Origin: Ophiosphaerella korrae
Taxonomy: Eukaryota > Ascomycota > Dothideomycetes > Pleosporales > Phaeosphaeriaceae
Assembly: GCA_028456385.1 (NCBI GenBank)
Contig: JALNQF010000026.1
Coordinates: forward strand, 186,001 to 250,000
Reading direction: 5' to 3'
DNA: 64,000 bases
Each line of letters begins with the position of its first letter. Positions within the stretch are counted from its first letter, which is position 1. The notes below the pieces were generated by a model. That model was not told the origin of the DNA, did not search any database, and worked only from the letters and a program-made list of their open reading frames with translations. The position numbers and the translations under genes are program-made. Shown here piece by piece: positions 24,252 to 36,667 of the stretch.

Positions 24252-25269
24252 ATGACAGCGCTGGAAGTCACTGGTCAGCCGAGTGTTGACTGGGATGAGG
24301 CACAATGCGCAGCAGGGCTCGCAAGACTTGAAGAGCTCCAAGCAATGGTAAAAGTATACCCCGTAGTTTACGAAGGTATCGTAGCTAATATATCTTAGAT
24401 TAACAGTCTGCGAACAGCCATACCCCAAATGATCGAGCCCTTACACCAACCTCCGAACCCCAGCACGTTCAAGCTATATGCCAAAGCTATAACTGGTTCT
24501 CAGAATAATATCAAGGATCTCCAAACACACTGGAGGGCCACGGAGACCCAAAATGTGTTTGAACACACAAGGAAGAGTCTGGCCACAAATCCAGACCTCA
24601 CCGCAAGTAAATCTACACCAGCTCATGGATGGATTGAAAGGGAGAGGAAAGAGTATGAATCAAAGAAAAGAAGTCGCAGGAATAGCGTAGATGAGGGTAG
24701 CGCTACTCTTACTGATGAAGAAATAACACGGATTGTAGTGGATTTCCAGAGGGTTCATCCAACCATCAAGCTTGAAATACAGGAAGATCATCGCGTAATT
24801 TCAGTATGGTTGTTTTCTGTCTCTAGAGGTCTCGCTTGCTAAACAATTTATAGACTCAATTTGTGTCAGGATCTGTTGCTATGCAATTTCGTGTCACGAT
24901 CGAACGTGAAGCAAAGGGAAAGCATAGGTTAGCGGTTGAATGTCCAGGAACAAAGGAACCCTCCCCGGCAATTTCAAGATGTCTCGCATCACGACCACAG
25001 CCGAACGATTTGAAAAATCTACTGGTGAGTCTTTAATTTCACAACGAGCCAATTTGTTTATTTGTTTTATTGTCTAAGAGAAATGCTGAGCTTAACAGGA
25101 TATGATTGCAGCGTACAGAAACGTGCAGGGAACATCGTGCGCCAAATGTGGAAAATTTCTCGACAAGGCGATGCTGACTCCGATTGGAAGACGAGGCAGA
25201 CAGGTCACTTCAGATGACGAAACCACCAAGACAGTGTGGGAAGCCCTCCACGAGAGCTGTCTGGTGTGA
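24252..25269 (+). CDS. MED27: Mediator complex subunit 27
   Basis: Predicted subunit of the RNA polymerase II Mediator, in the tail/upper-head region. Four exons: 24252-24347, 24399-24803, 24854-25024 and 25099-25269, with introns of 51, 50 and 74 nt, all in phase 0, giving 280 residues. The N-terminus has a helical stretch (ARLEELQAMINSLRTAIPQMIEP) and the middle is charged. The C-terminus carries the Med27 zinc-binding-type motif GTSCAKCGKFLDK and ends TVWEALHESCLV, as expected for the fungal Med27 C-terminal domain. Intron 2 is the least certain: its donor GTATGG is weak and the acceptor was chosen by phase. Tail-to-tail with the next gene. Confidence 0.8.
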
Positions 25270-25415
25270 GCCGCCTACTAATGCGCCGACTTGGGGTTGA
25301 GCAATGGCGAGACCTAATCGATGAACAACCATGTTCAGAAGTTGCGGCCATCGTACCAACCTCCATAGATGTCTCGCACCTGGTCTGGATACTTATGCTT
25401 CCACGATTCTGGCTG

Positions 25416-25883
25416 TCACACCACATTGCTCCATGTGTCTCTGTTCCGAGGGCCATATTTCTGGGTGCGAAAATCATAACTGAGCCCAGGCATGCGTCCA
25501 CCTAGTACACCCTTCTGGACCCATGGAGCATGCTTTATGGGATTGAATGAGTAAGGGCCGTCGTCTTCGCTTACGTGGTTCCATCCACCCCACTTTCCCA
25601 CCCTCGGCCAGTTTTCCACATAATCGAGCTTATGGGGATTCTTGGTGACGTAGATGTCTGGTCCTTCGTTTTTGAGTATGTCCTTGAATCGGCTCCAGGC
25701 GGAGTTTTGCGAAGTTTGCTTTCCGTCCTTGGGCCATACAAATGCGTAATTTGATTTTAATGGGCGACGAACCTGGCCAGCTTGGACCCATTTTTTGAGT
25801 GCTGGGTCCCATTGGGCTGGAGTAGGCTTGGGGGGATGGCTGTAGTAAGGACCGCAATAATAGTCGGGACCTTTATGCGGCAT
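25416..25883 (-). CDS. Small Trp/Pro-rich protein with a possible readthrough extension
   Basis: A single exon from ATG 25883 gives 155 residues. It starts MPHKGPDYYCGPYYSHPPKP and is rich in Trp, Tyr, Pro and Lys, with repeated patterns such as NWPRVGKWGGWNH and RNRDTWSNVV. I do not recognise a named family. The frame ends at TGA (25418..25416), yet the same frame continues for 26 sense codons of similar composition (QPESWKHKYPDQV, then DIYGGWYDGRNF) to a second TGA at 25337..25335. The extension suggests a family member whose Trp codon became TGA, a sequence error, or stop readthrough. No intron could remove the first TGA. The stop lies 147 bp from the MED27 stop codon, and the genes converge. 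Confidence 0.6.
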   Translation of the reverse strand: MPHKGPDYYCGPYYSHPPKPTPAQWDPALKKWVQAGQVRRPLKSNYAFVWPKDGKQTSQNSAWSRFKDILKNEGPDIYVTKNPHKLDYVENWPRVGKWGGWNHVSEDDGPYSFNPIKHAPWVQKGVLGGRMPGLSYDFRTQKYGPRNRDTWSNVV

Positions 25884-26434
25884 CGTGTAAGATGGCTGGA
25901 TGAAGGCTGAAGATGGATATCATGGTGCGTATGATTTTGGCAACGCATCTTATATGGTTACTATTTGCCGGATTAGCTGGATGGTCGACACCAAGCACAA
26001 TTGCATATCGATGATTGCTCAGTAGTATCTTCCGCGGTCTTGTTTGTGAGTATCGTCGAATAGTTTCAGAGAAAATTTTCCATCTTTCACTATACAAAGT
26101 CATTTGATCAATGTGTTTCCCTCAAGTGCTCTGATGGAACAGGCATCAAGCGATTCCATATGCTCAGTTGGTACCTGACAGGGTTTAAAGGTGGTCCAAG
26201 CTCCGGTTATCGCCAAACGCCAAACAACAATAGCTCGCACGTCTGGCTGCGCGTGCACTACTTAACCAAACACTCTACATCAGCCGACCTGATTGTACTT
26301 GGGCAATTTCTGCGCGCATTACAGTTCACACGTAACGCACGCTCACTGGCTGCATATCACAACCCCGCCTTGATGCCCGTTGGGAGCCTGCATTTTGTTC
26401 ACCTACTCTAGATCGCAGCCTCACACTCGCTACT
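25884..26434. other. Divergent intergenic region
   Basis: Lies between the start codons of the small Trp-rich gene (minus) and NIC96 (plus), so it holds both promoters. No other feature is seen. Confidence 0.5.
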
Positions 26435-29400
26435 ATGTCGTCGCTTTTCGGCAATCTTGGAGCATCGAATTCGGGTACACCTACGGCTAAACCGCTGTTT
26501 GGAGCCGCACCCAGCACATCAACAGGTGCTACGCCGAGCTTGTTTGGCAACCTGGGTGGAAATACATTGGGCGCGCCCTCTGGCATATCACAACCTACAG
26601 GCACTGGTGCTTTGGGCGGGAGTCTGTTTGGGGGCTCTCTCGGAGCCGCAAAGCCTGCTACGGCGCCTGCGTTTCCCTCAATCGGCGCACCGCAACCGCA
26701 ACCGCAGCCGCCAACTGGTGGCTTCTCTAACCTGTTCGCCAAACCGGCTACCACGCAGCAATCCAACATAACCAGCCAACAACAAAACACCGGCCTCGCA
26801 CAATCTTCTCTGTTTGGTTCTGCCTCGACCCAACAGCAACCGCAGCAGCAGCAACAAGGCGCGCCTCTGTCGCAGTCAACCACAGGTGCCAGTCGCTCAG
26901 TTGCTTTTGATCAACTGCTCGAACGAGGACGCAAGCGTATCGCTGGTGACAATGGAGGATCTAACTTTGACGAACTGCCTTCACTACAATTGGGACTCGG
27001 AGACATTGTGCGCAAAGTACGCAACCTGGGTGCTGGTGGCCCTTCAGCTGACCAGGGTCGAGATGGCGCACAAGATCGCGCTGCGTAAGTGGCTCTGCCA
27101 TGGGGAATATTACAGTATGCTGACTTCTTGTAGCCATTATCTCCTCTCCGCTTCTGGGGTGAAGATAGGCAGCACGCTCCGTGACCTAAACCAATTCTCT
27201 ACCCAAGCAGGTATCCCAACAAACGGCACTTCGCAAAACTTTCTGGACACCGATGTCGACAGTTATATCTCAAACCTTCATTCGCAGTCCACGCTTTCAC
27301 TCATACAAGAAGGGCTAGAACAATCCAAGCGCGACTTTGATGCTTTTCTGGAAGATAATGTTCAAATCGAGTGGGACAAGCAAAGGCAAAAAATTTACGA
27401 GCACTTTGGGCTAGGAAGGCAAAGTGAAGACATGGCAGCTTCGCAGGCCACATTCGGCAACACCGCACGGGGAGCGTTTGGGCGTTCAACTCGCAAGGGA
27501 CGTTCAATGGGGCCTAGGGGAGCGTCCGTGAATGGTGTATCTACATTTGGGGCATCTACTGGAGGGCCTCCTGTTATTGGTAATGGGCAGAGCGTGCTGA
27601 ATGGACGCGAAGGACCTGGATCATCCATGCTGGGAGCGCAAGGTGGGCCTCGGGACCGATACGAGCGCGACAAGCAAGAAAAGTTTATGGACGAGGTTAA
27701 GAAACTCAACGATGCAAGGCAACGGGAAAATCCATTTTCCATTCTTCATGCTTTCTCCGATGTAGAGAAGGCTGCTGGCACGGAATTTTCAGATCACTTC
27801 ATCAATGCCTATGGAGCACTCGTTGCAATCACTGGAGAGAACCCTGAGGCAGAAGCATTAGCCCCCGGGTCAAATAATCCAAAGTCACGAAGCTTTGTCA
27901 AAGACTACTTAGACGAGCAACCGAACTCAGCGGCAAGCGTTCGCATGCGTAAACGCATCTTGGATGGATCTCGGACATTCTTAGAGAAGAAGTTCTTGGA
28001 GCAAGTTGATGAGGTTTTGCAGAGAAATCCTTCAGAAGCTCTTGTCGGTGGTGTTCCATCGTTGCTGAACAAGATCCGCGGTTTTGTACGAGCTAAAGTG
28101 GCTTTCAAGGAGCTTGGCGACCACGTCGAGCAGTTCCAGAGGATAGGCGATACAGGCGAAGAATACCCTTGGATCATCGTCTTTCATTTGTTAAGAGCAG
28201 GCCTACTTGCAGAAGCAGCTGATTATGTCCGAGAAAAGAGGAACTTCTTCCAGAACACTGACAGGAACTTCCAAGCAGCGATCCAACACTATGCAACTGA
28301 CCCAGACCGAAGGCTAAGTCCTGACCTGCATCAAAAGATCAGCCATGTCCATGCCCAGCGTGCTCGCCTACAGGCAGCAGATGACCCATATCGGACGGCC
28401 TGCTACAAGATTGTGGGTCGCTGTGATTTGAGCCGCCGTAATTTAGATCCTATTAAGGAGACTATGGATGATTGGGTATGGTTGCAGTTCAATTTGGCGC
28501 GTGAAGGTAACCGAGCTGAGGAGAATGCGGGTGAAATCTACGGACTAGAAGAGCTACGGACTTCCATTCGCGAGATTGGTCAACGTCATTTCAACGAGGA
28601 TGCTGAAGCCGCCGGTGGGTATGGAGTGTACTTCTACCTTACGATATTGGCGGGTATGTTCGAGTCAGCTCTCGGCTACCTGTACAACTATAACTACGTC
28701 ACTACAGTTCACTTCGCTATCGCCCTGGACTACTATGGTCTCCTGAGAGTGTCCGATTGGGCTAGTGGCGGCTCCGAGGTTCTGACGTACACCACAAGAC
28801 AGCAACCTCAGCTAAACTTTGGACGGGTAGTGGGCGCCTATACAGCCGACTTCCGTGCTGCTCGAGCCGATGCTGCTGCAGACTACTTGATCTTGATCTG
28901 CCTGAATGCAGATCTTCCAGGAGATGCTGGCAAGCAGCAAACAGAACTTTGCCATGAAGCACTACGTGAACTTGTTCTTGAGACTCGAGAGTTTTCGACA
29001 TTGTTGGGAGATGTCAAATCGAATGGCCAAACAACACCTGGCCTCATCCAGGAGCGTGTTCCGTTGCTCAGGCTCACTGGCGAGAACGGTCTTCTTAACA
29101 CCATCACACGAGAAGCCGCAAAGATGGCAGACGACAACGGTCGCACTAATGATGCTATATTGCTCTGCCATCTTGCCGCTGAGTATGACAGCGTCATAGT
29201 AATCCTCAATCGCTCTCTCGCTGAAGCGCTCTCGGTAGAACTCGGTCAAGAACCGCTTCGTCTAGAGCCGCTGAAGCCGCGTCTGACACCTGCAGAAATG
29301 GAACAGCAACAACAACAGCAGCAACGAGCATCTGACTCGACAAGCATTAGTATGCTTGGTACCGACGACCCAGTGGAGCTTGCCGAAAAGGTTCTTGATC

Positions 29401-29907
29401 TTTACAACGCCCACAGTCTATGGTGGCGGAAAGTGTCGCAGACCAACCGCGAGACAGTTGGCATCCTCTATCATCTGAACAAAGCCAAGAAAGTCATCGA
29501 ACGCGGCGATTACATGTCTGCTCTTGACGTAAGTCTCCCCTGTCACGCATATTTCACAATGGGTACTAACTTTGTTATAGTACATTCAACAACAAAACGT
29601 CCTTCCTCTCCGTGCAGCTGGTAACCTTTCCAACATCCGCGCCTCGGCCAACAGCTTCTCTAGCTATCCACCCGAGATTGCACGCAATATTGGTAATGTG
29701 CTGCTTTGGTGTATTGGCTGCTGTTCACGACACCGCGAGCATTTGCTGGCTGGCGCGTTCGACGATCCAATGCGCAAAGTGCTTGCCGACCAACTACTGC
29801 AGAAGGCAAAGGACTTGATGGTTTTTGCTGGATTGATCAGATACAAGTTACCGCCTAAGGTGTTCGAAACGTTGGCACGAGAAGGACAAGACGTTGGCGC
29901 GTATTAA
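26435..29907 (+). CDS. NIC96: Nucleoporin Nic96/Nup93, inner-ring linker of the nuclear pore
   Basis: Structural nucleoporin joining the Nsp1 channel complex to the inner ring. Three exons: 26435-27084, 27134-29528 and 29581-29907, with GTAAGT donors and TAG acceptors, give 1123 residues. The first ~160 residues are low complexity with FG-type repeats (SLFGNLG, PLFGAAP, SLFGGSLG, SLFGSAST) and Gln-rich runs. The remainder is the alpha-helical Nic96 domain, for example DKFMDEVKK-like KFMDEVKKLND, EEYPWIIVFHLLRAGLLAEAA, DDWVWLQFNLAREG, FALDYYGLLRV-like IALDYYGLLR and VLLWCIGCCSRHREHLL. N-terminal FG motifs are seen in several filamentous fungal orthologues as I recall. Tail-to-tail with ETR1. 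Confidence 0.93.
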
Positions 29908-30050
29908 AGCCATGAATGACAATAGGAGGCTGGGGGAAACTTAGCTGGCAGCGTCCAGAGCCTAACGAGAAATCGATCTTGTAGTATATAATCAGGAGTC
30001 TTGCGACAGCAAAATTGCACTTGTGCAGTTTCTAAACCAGGGAAAAGGAA

Positions 30051-30061
30051 GGGGGGGGGGG
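30051..30061. repeat. G11 homopolymer between convergent genes
   Basis: A run of eleven G lies between the NIC96 and ETR1 stop codons. It is a simple sequence with no inferred function; length may be unreliable in assembly. Confidence 0.8.
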
Positions 30062-30149
30062 CATGGTAGACAGACATTGCACATCATTCATAGTCGCTTG
30101 ATTAAAAGATCACGTAGTCCGTTTCACCGGCACGCAAACTAATTTCATC

Positions 30150-31367
30150 TCACGTCCTGCCAAATACAAACACGCCTTTTCCTTCCCGGTATCCCTCTAG
30201 CGTGTCTTTCACTTTGGCAATCAGATCCTCGCCCTTGGTGTCCCACTCCCAGCTAATCTTATCAAACGGTGTGTCCTTGAACTCGCCCTTGCGCGTCATG
30301 TCCAGCACGTCCGCGATCGTCTTTTGTTTGTCGTCTGGGTGTCGCTCGGCCCAACGACTTACCCAAAATCCGTGGAAGTGGATGTCCCTGAAGATGAGTA
30401 TGGACGCGGGGATGGTGAGTGGTTGTTTGGACATGGCGCCGTATGTGACGAAGTGAGATGATGACGAAAGCAGTTTGGCCATGCTTGTTGCTGCTTTTCC
30501 GTTTACGCAGTTGAGCGCGAGGCGGATGGGCTGGCGGCCGTCGTTGGTCCATTCTTTGGCCTGGTCTTTGATGCCCTGGGCCTGGAGCTCTGCGTCGGTA
30601 ATGACTATGTCTGCACCGAGATTCTTCAGATCCTGCTTTAGGCTATCTTCGGCGGCTTTGTCGTCCCTGGTGCGAATGACGTTTATGCTCTTGTATCCCC
30701 ATTTTGCGCCGAGTTGAATGGCGGCGCGGCCGACGCCCGAATTCGCACCGTTTTGGATGAACCAGTCGCCGGGCTGGAGGGTGGTGAAGTCGCGGAGCAT
30801 TCGGTACGCTGTGCAAGGATTTATGCTTATGGTACCGGCTTGGATGGCTGTTATGCCTTCGCGCATGGCGTCGTCGAGGAGGACAACTTGTTCGCTGGTT
30901 GCGCATGCGTGTGTGCGCCATGTTCCAAAGCCAGGGCCCTTCATGAAGACCCAATCGCCTTTTTTGTAGCCTTTGCTTTTGACTCTGTCGCCCAAGGCGA
31001 GGATTTCGGCTACACCTTCATTTCCAGCACAGGCGATGGGCGACGCGGTTCCGAGGGCGGTTGTGAAGGTTGGTTTGGAGGGGTATACTCCTTGAATTTG
31101 GTTGATGTCTGCTGGGTTGATAGGGGAGGCGAGGAAACGGAGAGTCATGAGATCTCCATGCGGAGGGGAAATAGAGTGCGTGTGTAGCGAGAGGACGGAT
31201 AGTGGGTCGCCATATTCGGAGAATGTGAGGGCTTTGGCTTGTTCGTAACCGTAGGCGGAGATAGAGCGGCGTTGAGTAAGTCGCGATATGGCGTGATGTT
31301 TATTTGGTGGACGGCGGAGGCATGTTCGTGCAATATTTGGAGCTGGGGACAGAAATTTTGATGCCAT
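30150..31367 (-). CDS. ETR1: Mitochondrial trans-2-enoyl-[ACP]/CoA reductase (Etr1/MECR)
   Basis: NADPH-dependent medium-chain reductase catalysing the last step of mitochondrial type II fatty acid synthesis, which supplies octanoyl-ACP for lipoate. A single exon from ATG 31367 gives 405 residues. The start was chosen because residues 1-35 form a basic, acid-free presequence (MASKFLSPAPNIARTCLRR); an upstream in-frame ATG at 31424 would lengthen it. Family marks are SPINPADINQIQGVYPSKP (the catalytic Tyr region), GDWFIQNGANSGVGRAAIQ (nucleotide binding), INVIRTR and the C-terminal FHGFWVSRWAERH. Convergent with NIC96. Identity is secure. Confidence 0.93.
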   Translation of the reverse strand: MASKFLSPAPNIARTCLRRPPNKHHAISRLTQRRSISAYGYEQAKALTFSEYGDPLSVLSLHTHSISPPHGDLMTLRFLASPINPADINQIQGVYPSKPTFTTALGTASPIACAGNEGVAEILALGDRVKSKGYKKGDWVFMKGPGFGTWRTHACATSEQVVLLDDAMREGITAIQAGTISINPCTAYRMLRDFTTLQPGDWFIQNGANSGVGRAAIQLGAKWGYKSINVIRTRDDKAAEDSLKQDLKNLGADIVITDAELQAQGIKDQAKEWTNDGRQPIRLALNCVNGKAATSMAKLLSSSSHFVTYGAMSKQPLTIPASILIFRDIHFHGFWVSRWAERHPDDKQKTIADVLDMTRKGEFKDTPFDKISWEWDTKGEDLIAKVKDTLEGYREGKGVFVFGRT

Positions 31368-32556
31368 TGTATCGTTATATAATTGGATTAGTAGGGCTGT
31401 GTTAGAAGCAAGCTGCTGTGGCATGTATGCTGCAGTCAAGAAAATAGAGCTATGACGTTGGAATGAGCCGAGGCCTAGCAACGGGAGATGGGTCTTAGTC
31501 CGAGAGTATTCGCAAATCCAAAACTATCCTAAATGTCCCTCCTCATACTCAATCGCACTGTAAGAATATTGCCATCCTCTTCATGTTCTCGGCCACGGCT
31601 CACCGGCAAGCCCGAGTGCCATCATGCTATGTCCATTGGTGCTGCATGCATACTTGCCTTCGCTCGACATTTACTCTTACTCGTTGAAAGTATTTTCTCT
31701 TATCTTTTTTTAGCACCTGCGCAAGCGTGGTTGTTGTAACTACTTTGTACATGATCAATCCCATCCCATCGCTGGCCAGCGACGTTGAACAGGTGATGTG
31801 GTCACCTGTTCAACTGACCATATGCTACCCTGTCACAAGCTGATACTCAGCCTCACATTCGCCCCCGAATGGACTACCGATGAAATATTCCACTGCCAAA
31901 AGGGCCTTTATACACGTGGATCAATCAATGCAGGAGGGCTCTCGTCGGATGCAGGGTAAAGCCGCAGCTCGGAACGTGGGGTAGCAACCAAGGATCAGAC
32001 CACCAACGCCTAGCCGCGCACAACCCGCTGTAGTTGGTTGATGCTAGCAGTTTCTCATTCCCAAAGTGCAATTGAAAAGCTCGAGACAATTTGAGAGGCG
32101 GGACCGAGTCATGGTGGTTGAGAATGGAGTGATGCGCAGTGGTCTGACCCCACTTCAGTGGCAGGGAGCTTTCTTTTTGACATCCCACGTCATGCCGCAG
32201 CGCGTTGAGCAACAGCTTTTAACAACCCGTCCGACCTTATCGTAGCCTCACCTCTCGTATATACAGTTGCAGACTATTTCTTTTTCCTACCGCCACCCCA
32301 CGATTCACTTGCCAAGTCGTATCGCCTTGCAAGTTACCAAACTAGTTTACTACCTGTCAAGCTACCCCTCCAAGCCCTGGTTTCCTCAACACAAGCTCAG
32401 TGTCCACCATCACCTCATTCCTGCCCATTTATTATTCAATCCCTCAACCCTCTACCTTAACTCGACCTCCTCGAATTACTTCTTCTTCAGCCGCTACCAG
32501 CGGTTAAAAATTCCCTCATACACCTCACGCCCCTAACCGTCCAGTGCCGACCCAGC
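31368..32556. other. Divergent promoter region of ETR1 and PFK
   Basis: About 1.2 kb between the two start codons. The ~280 bases before PFK are C/T-rich, typical of strongly expressed fungal glycolytic genes and probably its promoter and 5' UTR. A short repeat, tcacctgttcaact beside gttgaacaggtgatgtgg, forms an inverted repeat near 31783-31815. No gene is supported. Confidence 0.5.
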
Positions 32557-34964
32557 ATGGCGCCCACCGAACTACCACCGCCCCTCGAGGGCAAGAAGCG
32601 AAGAATCGGAGTCATGACCAGCGGAGGAGATGCGCCCGGCATGAATGGAGCGGTACGCGCCATTGTTCGCATGGCCATTCACAACAACTGCGAGGCATTT
32701 GCCATCTACGAGGGCTATGATGGACTCGTCAAGGGCGGAGACATGATTAAAGAGATGCACTGGGAAGACGTCAGGGGTTTCTTGTCCGAGGGAGGCACTC
32801 TCATTGGTACTGCGCGGTGCATGGCCTTTATGCAGCGTGAGGGTCGCCGAACTGCTGCCAAAAATATGATAATCAAGGGCATCGACGCGCTGATCATCTG
32901 CGGCGGTGATGGCTCTCTCACGGGTGCTGACAAGTTCCGTGAAGAGTGGCCAGGGCTGCTCAAAGAACTGGTTGAGAGCAAAGATCTTACTGCAGAGCAG
33001 ATCGAACCATTCAAGCATCTGAACATTGTTGGCCTAGTAGGCTCCATCGACAACGACCTTTCAATGACCGACGCTACGATTGGTTGCTACACCTCACTTG
33101 CCCGTATTTGCGAAGCCATCGACTCAGTAGACACCACTGCCGTAAGCCATCAGCGCGCTTTCGTCATTGAAGTCATGGGACGACACTGTGGATGGCTTGC
33201 TCTCAGCTCTGGTGTTGCAACTGGCGCTGACTTTGTCTTTACTCCAGAGAATCCTCCTCATGATGGTTGGCAACACGAGATGTGCCGACAAATCAAGAAG
33301 CATCGAGATATGGGCAAGCGTAAGACCATTGTCGTTGTTGCCGAAGGTGCAATCGATCGCGCACTAAACAAGATCACTTCTCAACAAGTCAAGGACATCC
33401 TTTCGAACGAAGCTCATCTCGATACGCGTATCACCACCCTTGGACATGTCCAACGTGGGGGCACTCCGTGTGCTTACGACCGCATGCTCTCGACGCTACA
33501 GGGTGCTGAAGCGGTAAAGGCAGTTCTCGACGCTACTCCAGAAACACCTAGTCCAGTCATTTGTATGCAGGAGAACAAGATCGTCCGGCGCTCTCTGTTA
33601 GAAGCTGTAGCTCAAACCAAAGAGGTTGCTGTTGCGATTGAGAAAAAGGATTTCCACAGGGCCATGCAGCTACGCGACACCGAATTTGAGGAGCAGTACA
33701 GATCCTATCAGATTACGACAGCAGCCGACCAGCCCGAGCTTCTTCTTCCAGAGGGAAAGCGCCTGCGCGTTGGGATCATTCATGTTGGTGCACCTGCAGG
33801 AGGAATGAACGCAGCCACTCGTGCAGCCGTTGCATACTGTATCGCTCGAGGCCATACGCCAGTTGCGCTCCACAATGGCTTCCCAGGTATCATTCGTCAC
33901 CATTCTGATAAGCCACTAGGTGCAGTTCGAGGTATCAAATGGATCGATGCGGAGACATGGGCTTCCAAGGGTGGATCTGAGATTGGAACAAACCGCGGCC
34001 TCCCTAGTGAGGACCTAGAGACTGTTGCGTTCGTGTTCCGCACGTACAATATTCAGTCCTTGGTCGTGATCGGTGGCTTTGAGGCCTTTACAGCAGTATC
34101 GGAGCTCCGAAAGTCACGAGAATATTACAAGTCGTTCAAGATTCCAATGGTGAGTTCTTCGTGTACTGTCCTGAATAAACATTGGCTAACATGTTCAAGG
34201 TTGTGATTCCTGCTACCATTTCAAACAATGTTCCCGGAACCGAGTATTCAATTGGATCAGACACTTGCCTGAATGCGCTCATCCAGTACTGCGATGCCTG
34301 TCGCCAATCCGCATCTGCATCCCGCCGCCGCGTTTTCGTTATTGAAACGCAAGGTGGTGAGTCTGGATACGTTGCAACTGTGGCTGGCCTCAGTATTGGA
34401 GCGTTGGCCGTCTACACCCCAGAGCAAGGCATCAGCATCAAGATGCTAGATCGTGACATCGATCATCTCCGCAGTGTCTTCCAGAAAGACAGGGGCTCCT
34501 CCCGATCAGGCAAGGTGATACTAGTCAATGAAAAAGCATCCAAGACCTACTCCGTGCAGATCATCGCCCAGATGATTGCGGAAGCCGGCAAAGGCAAATT
34601 TGAATCTCGACATGGTGTGCCCGGTCACTTCCAACAAGGTACAACGCCATCGCCTATGGACCGTGTTCGAGCCGTCAGGTTCGCTACCAAAGCTATGCAA
34701 CACATCGAAGCCTTTGCAGGGATGGATCCAGACGAGATTGATGATGATCCGCTCTCAGTCAGTGTGATCGGCATCAAGGGCTCAAAACTCCTCTTCTCCC
34801 CCATGGAACAAGTCGAGAAGAAGGAAACGGAGTGGCACCGCCGCCGGCCCAAGCATGAATTTTGGATGGCGCTTAAGGAGACGGTAGATACACTAAGCGG
34901 CAGGCCGCAGGCACCTGAGAACCCAACCGACATTGACACACTATCTGGGCGCCCGAAAGCGTAA
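32557..34964 (+). CDS. pfkA: ATP-dependent 6-phosphofructokinase
   Basis: Glycolytic enzyme phosphorylating fructose 6-phosphate; eukaryotic duplicated form with a catalytic N-half and a regulatory C-half. Two exons, 32557-34149 and 34200-34964 (GTGAGT/AAG), give 785 residues. The N-half shows [20 protein letters not shown] (ATP site), [30 protein letters not shown] (catalytic Asp), [14 protein letters not shown] and [14 protein letters not shown]. The C-half repeats the fold in diverged form: [51 protein letters not shown] and [17 protein letters not shown] [15 protein letters not shown]. The C-terminus has two DTLSGRP repeats. Convergent with the short-chain dehydrogenase, about 96 bp apart. 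Confidence 0.96.
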
Positions 34965-35060
34965 GAAGTCTATGAGCAAGGGAGAGTGAACTACTTTATG
35001 AGGGCATTTCGGCCTAGTTTAACGATTACATGTATATGAATACCAATCAATTCAAATCAA

Positions 35061-36290
35061 CTATTCATCTTGAAAATCCTTCAATACCTCATCATTCCAC
35101 GTCAAAAACATTCCACTCAGCCCCTTAACCTCCTCGCCCGCAACCGCCAACTTCGCAATCACATGACCCGGCTGCTCCGGTCTCAACAACACCCCATCCT
35201 TTTTGAAACCACTAAACTTCTGACGATCCTGGTTAGTCATGCGCTCATGATGCACTTCGCGGATCTCGCGTTGCATTTCTGTGTCTACAACGCCTGGGCG
35301 GATAGATAGTGTAGTCACAGCGGGTTCTTCGGCGCCTAGCGTAAGAGCAAGGTGGTTTAGCACCGCCTTGCCGGCACCATAGGCTCCCCAGCCTTGGTAG
35401 GCGGTTGTAGAGGCGCCGCTGGAGACGAGAATTATGCGGCCTTTTGTGGAGCGGAGGGAGGGGAGGGCGGCTTGGATCTGGTGGAGAAAATGAGCGACAA
35501 GGGTCGGGTTGAAGGTGTGAAAGAAGATAGATAGAATATGCGTGTATAGATAGGAAACATGGAACAGAATCAAGACGTTGCAAAGAAATGGCAAAACGAA
35601 ACACGAAAGACATCAGGAGAACGGCAAGCTTGAATAAAACACCGCATGGAAACATATAATGAAACAAAATTACTTACCAAAGCAACCGCACTAAACACAT
35701 TCGCATCGAACGCCTTCCTCCACTCCTCTACCTTCGCATCCCCAACCTTCTTGCACGGATCCAACCCCCCGTGATTAACAACCACGCCGTCCAGCCGCCC
35801 CCACCGACCCAGCGCGAGATCGACGGCCTTTTGCGCAAGCGAAAAGTCTGCCAAATCGCCTGCGAGCACTTCGACGCGCTCGGAGCCGTACTGGTAGTGC
35901 AGCTGGTCGAGCGCGGCGTGGGTGCGTGAAATGAGGACTAGTTTGTGGCTGCGGGAGAGGAGGTGGTGCGCTGTTGCAAGGCCGATTCCTGGTGGGATTG
36001 GTGTGAGATTGGGGAAAAAGACATTGGGGGGTTTGGTTGGTGGAGGAGAGTGATGTTGGTTTGTTAGGAATTGAAGGTGAGGGAGGTGGAGGGTTGAAGA
36101 ACGTATTTTTCTTTTAGTTTCTGAAGTGATGTTTTGAGAGATTGGGCTAGAAGAGGATAGAAGGAAATTTCGGGGGTGTGATGGGATAGAGGGGAAGATT
36201 GGATCAATGCGGGTTGGGATGTAGGAAGCTGTTTTTCGTACCTCGGGAGGCACCAGTTAAAATAATTACCATCTCTTTTGATTCGCTCAT
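35061..36290 (-). CDS. Short-chain dehydrogenase/reductase
   Basis: NAD(P)H-dependent oxidoreductase of the classical SDR family, nearest in feel to the yeast YIR035C/Irc24 group. I infer three exons: 36290..36242, 35988..35678 and 35477..35061, giving 258 residues. Exon 1 supplies MSESKEMVIILTGASRG and exon 2 continues IGLATAHHLL, completing the TGxxxGIG cofactor motif. Further marks are the NHGG variant of NAG (VVVNHGGLDP), IILVSSGASTTAYQGWGAYGAGKA (Ser, then Tyr-x-x-x-Lys) and LSIRPGVVDTEMQ. The introns are long for this window (253 and 200 nt) and were set by phase and family alignment, so the exact junctions are less certain than the identity. Substrate unknown. Confidence 0.8.
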
Positions 36291-36667
36291 ATTTGGCTTA
36301 GAAAGGATTGTGTAGTAGAAGGATAATCTTGACTTTCAAGAACGAAGTCAAAGGAGCTGGTTAGTGCGCAAGCAAATTGCGTCATATTAGTCAGCGGACA
36401 TATTGCTGCCGCCAGTATATGTACACGTAAACGTCTGTACTTGAAAGGTACAAACAATAGATTGCAAACGCAATCAAAAACCAAAGAGGTATCTCAGAAA
36501 CCGTGCGGTGCAACCCAAGCCTCAACTCCCTAACTGCAACCAAATCCAAACTGGGAGTCAAGAGCCAATAGTGAGCTAGGCAAATCAAACACCCCACCCT
36601 TCCTACCCAAACTCCTTCATGGCCTCGTTATACGTCCAAAACATAACATTTCGAGAAGCTGGGGTGT

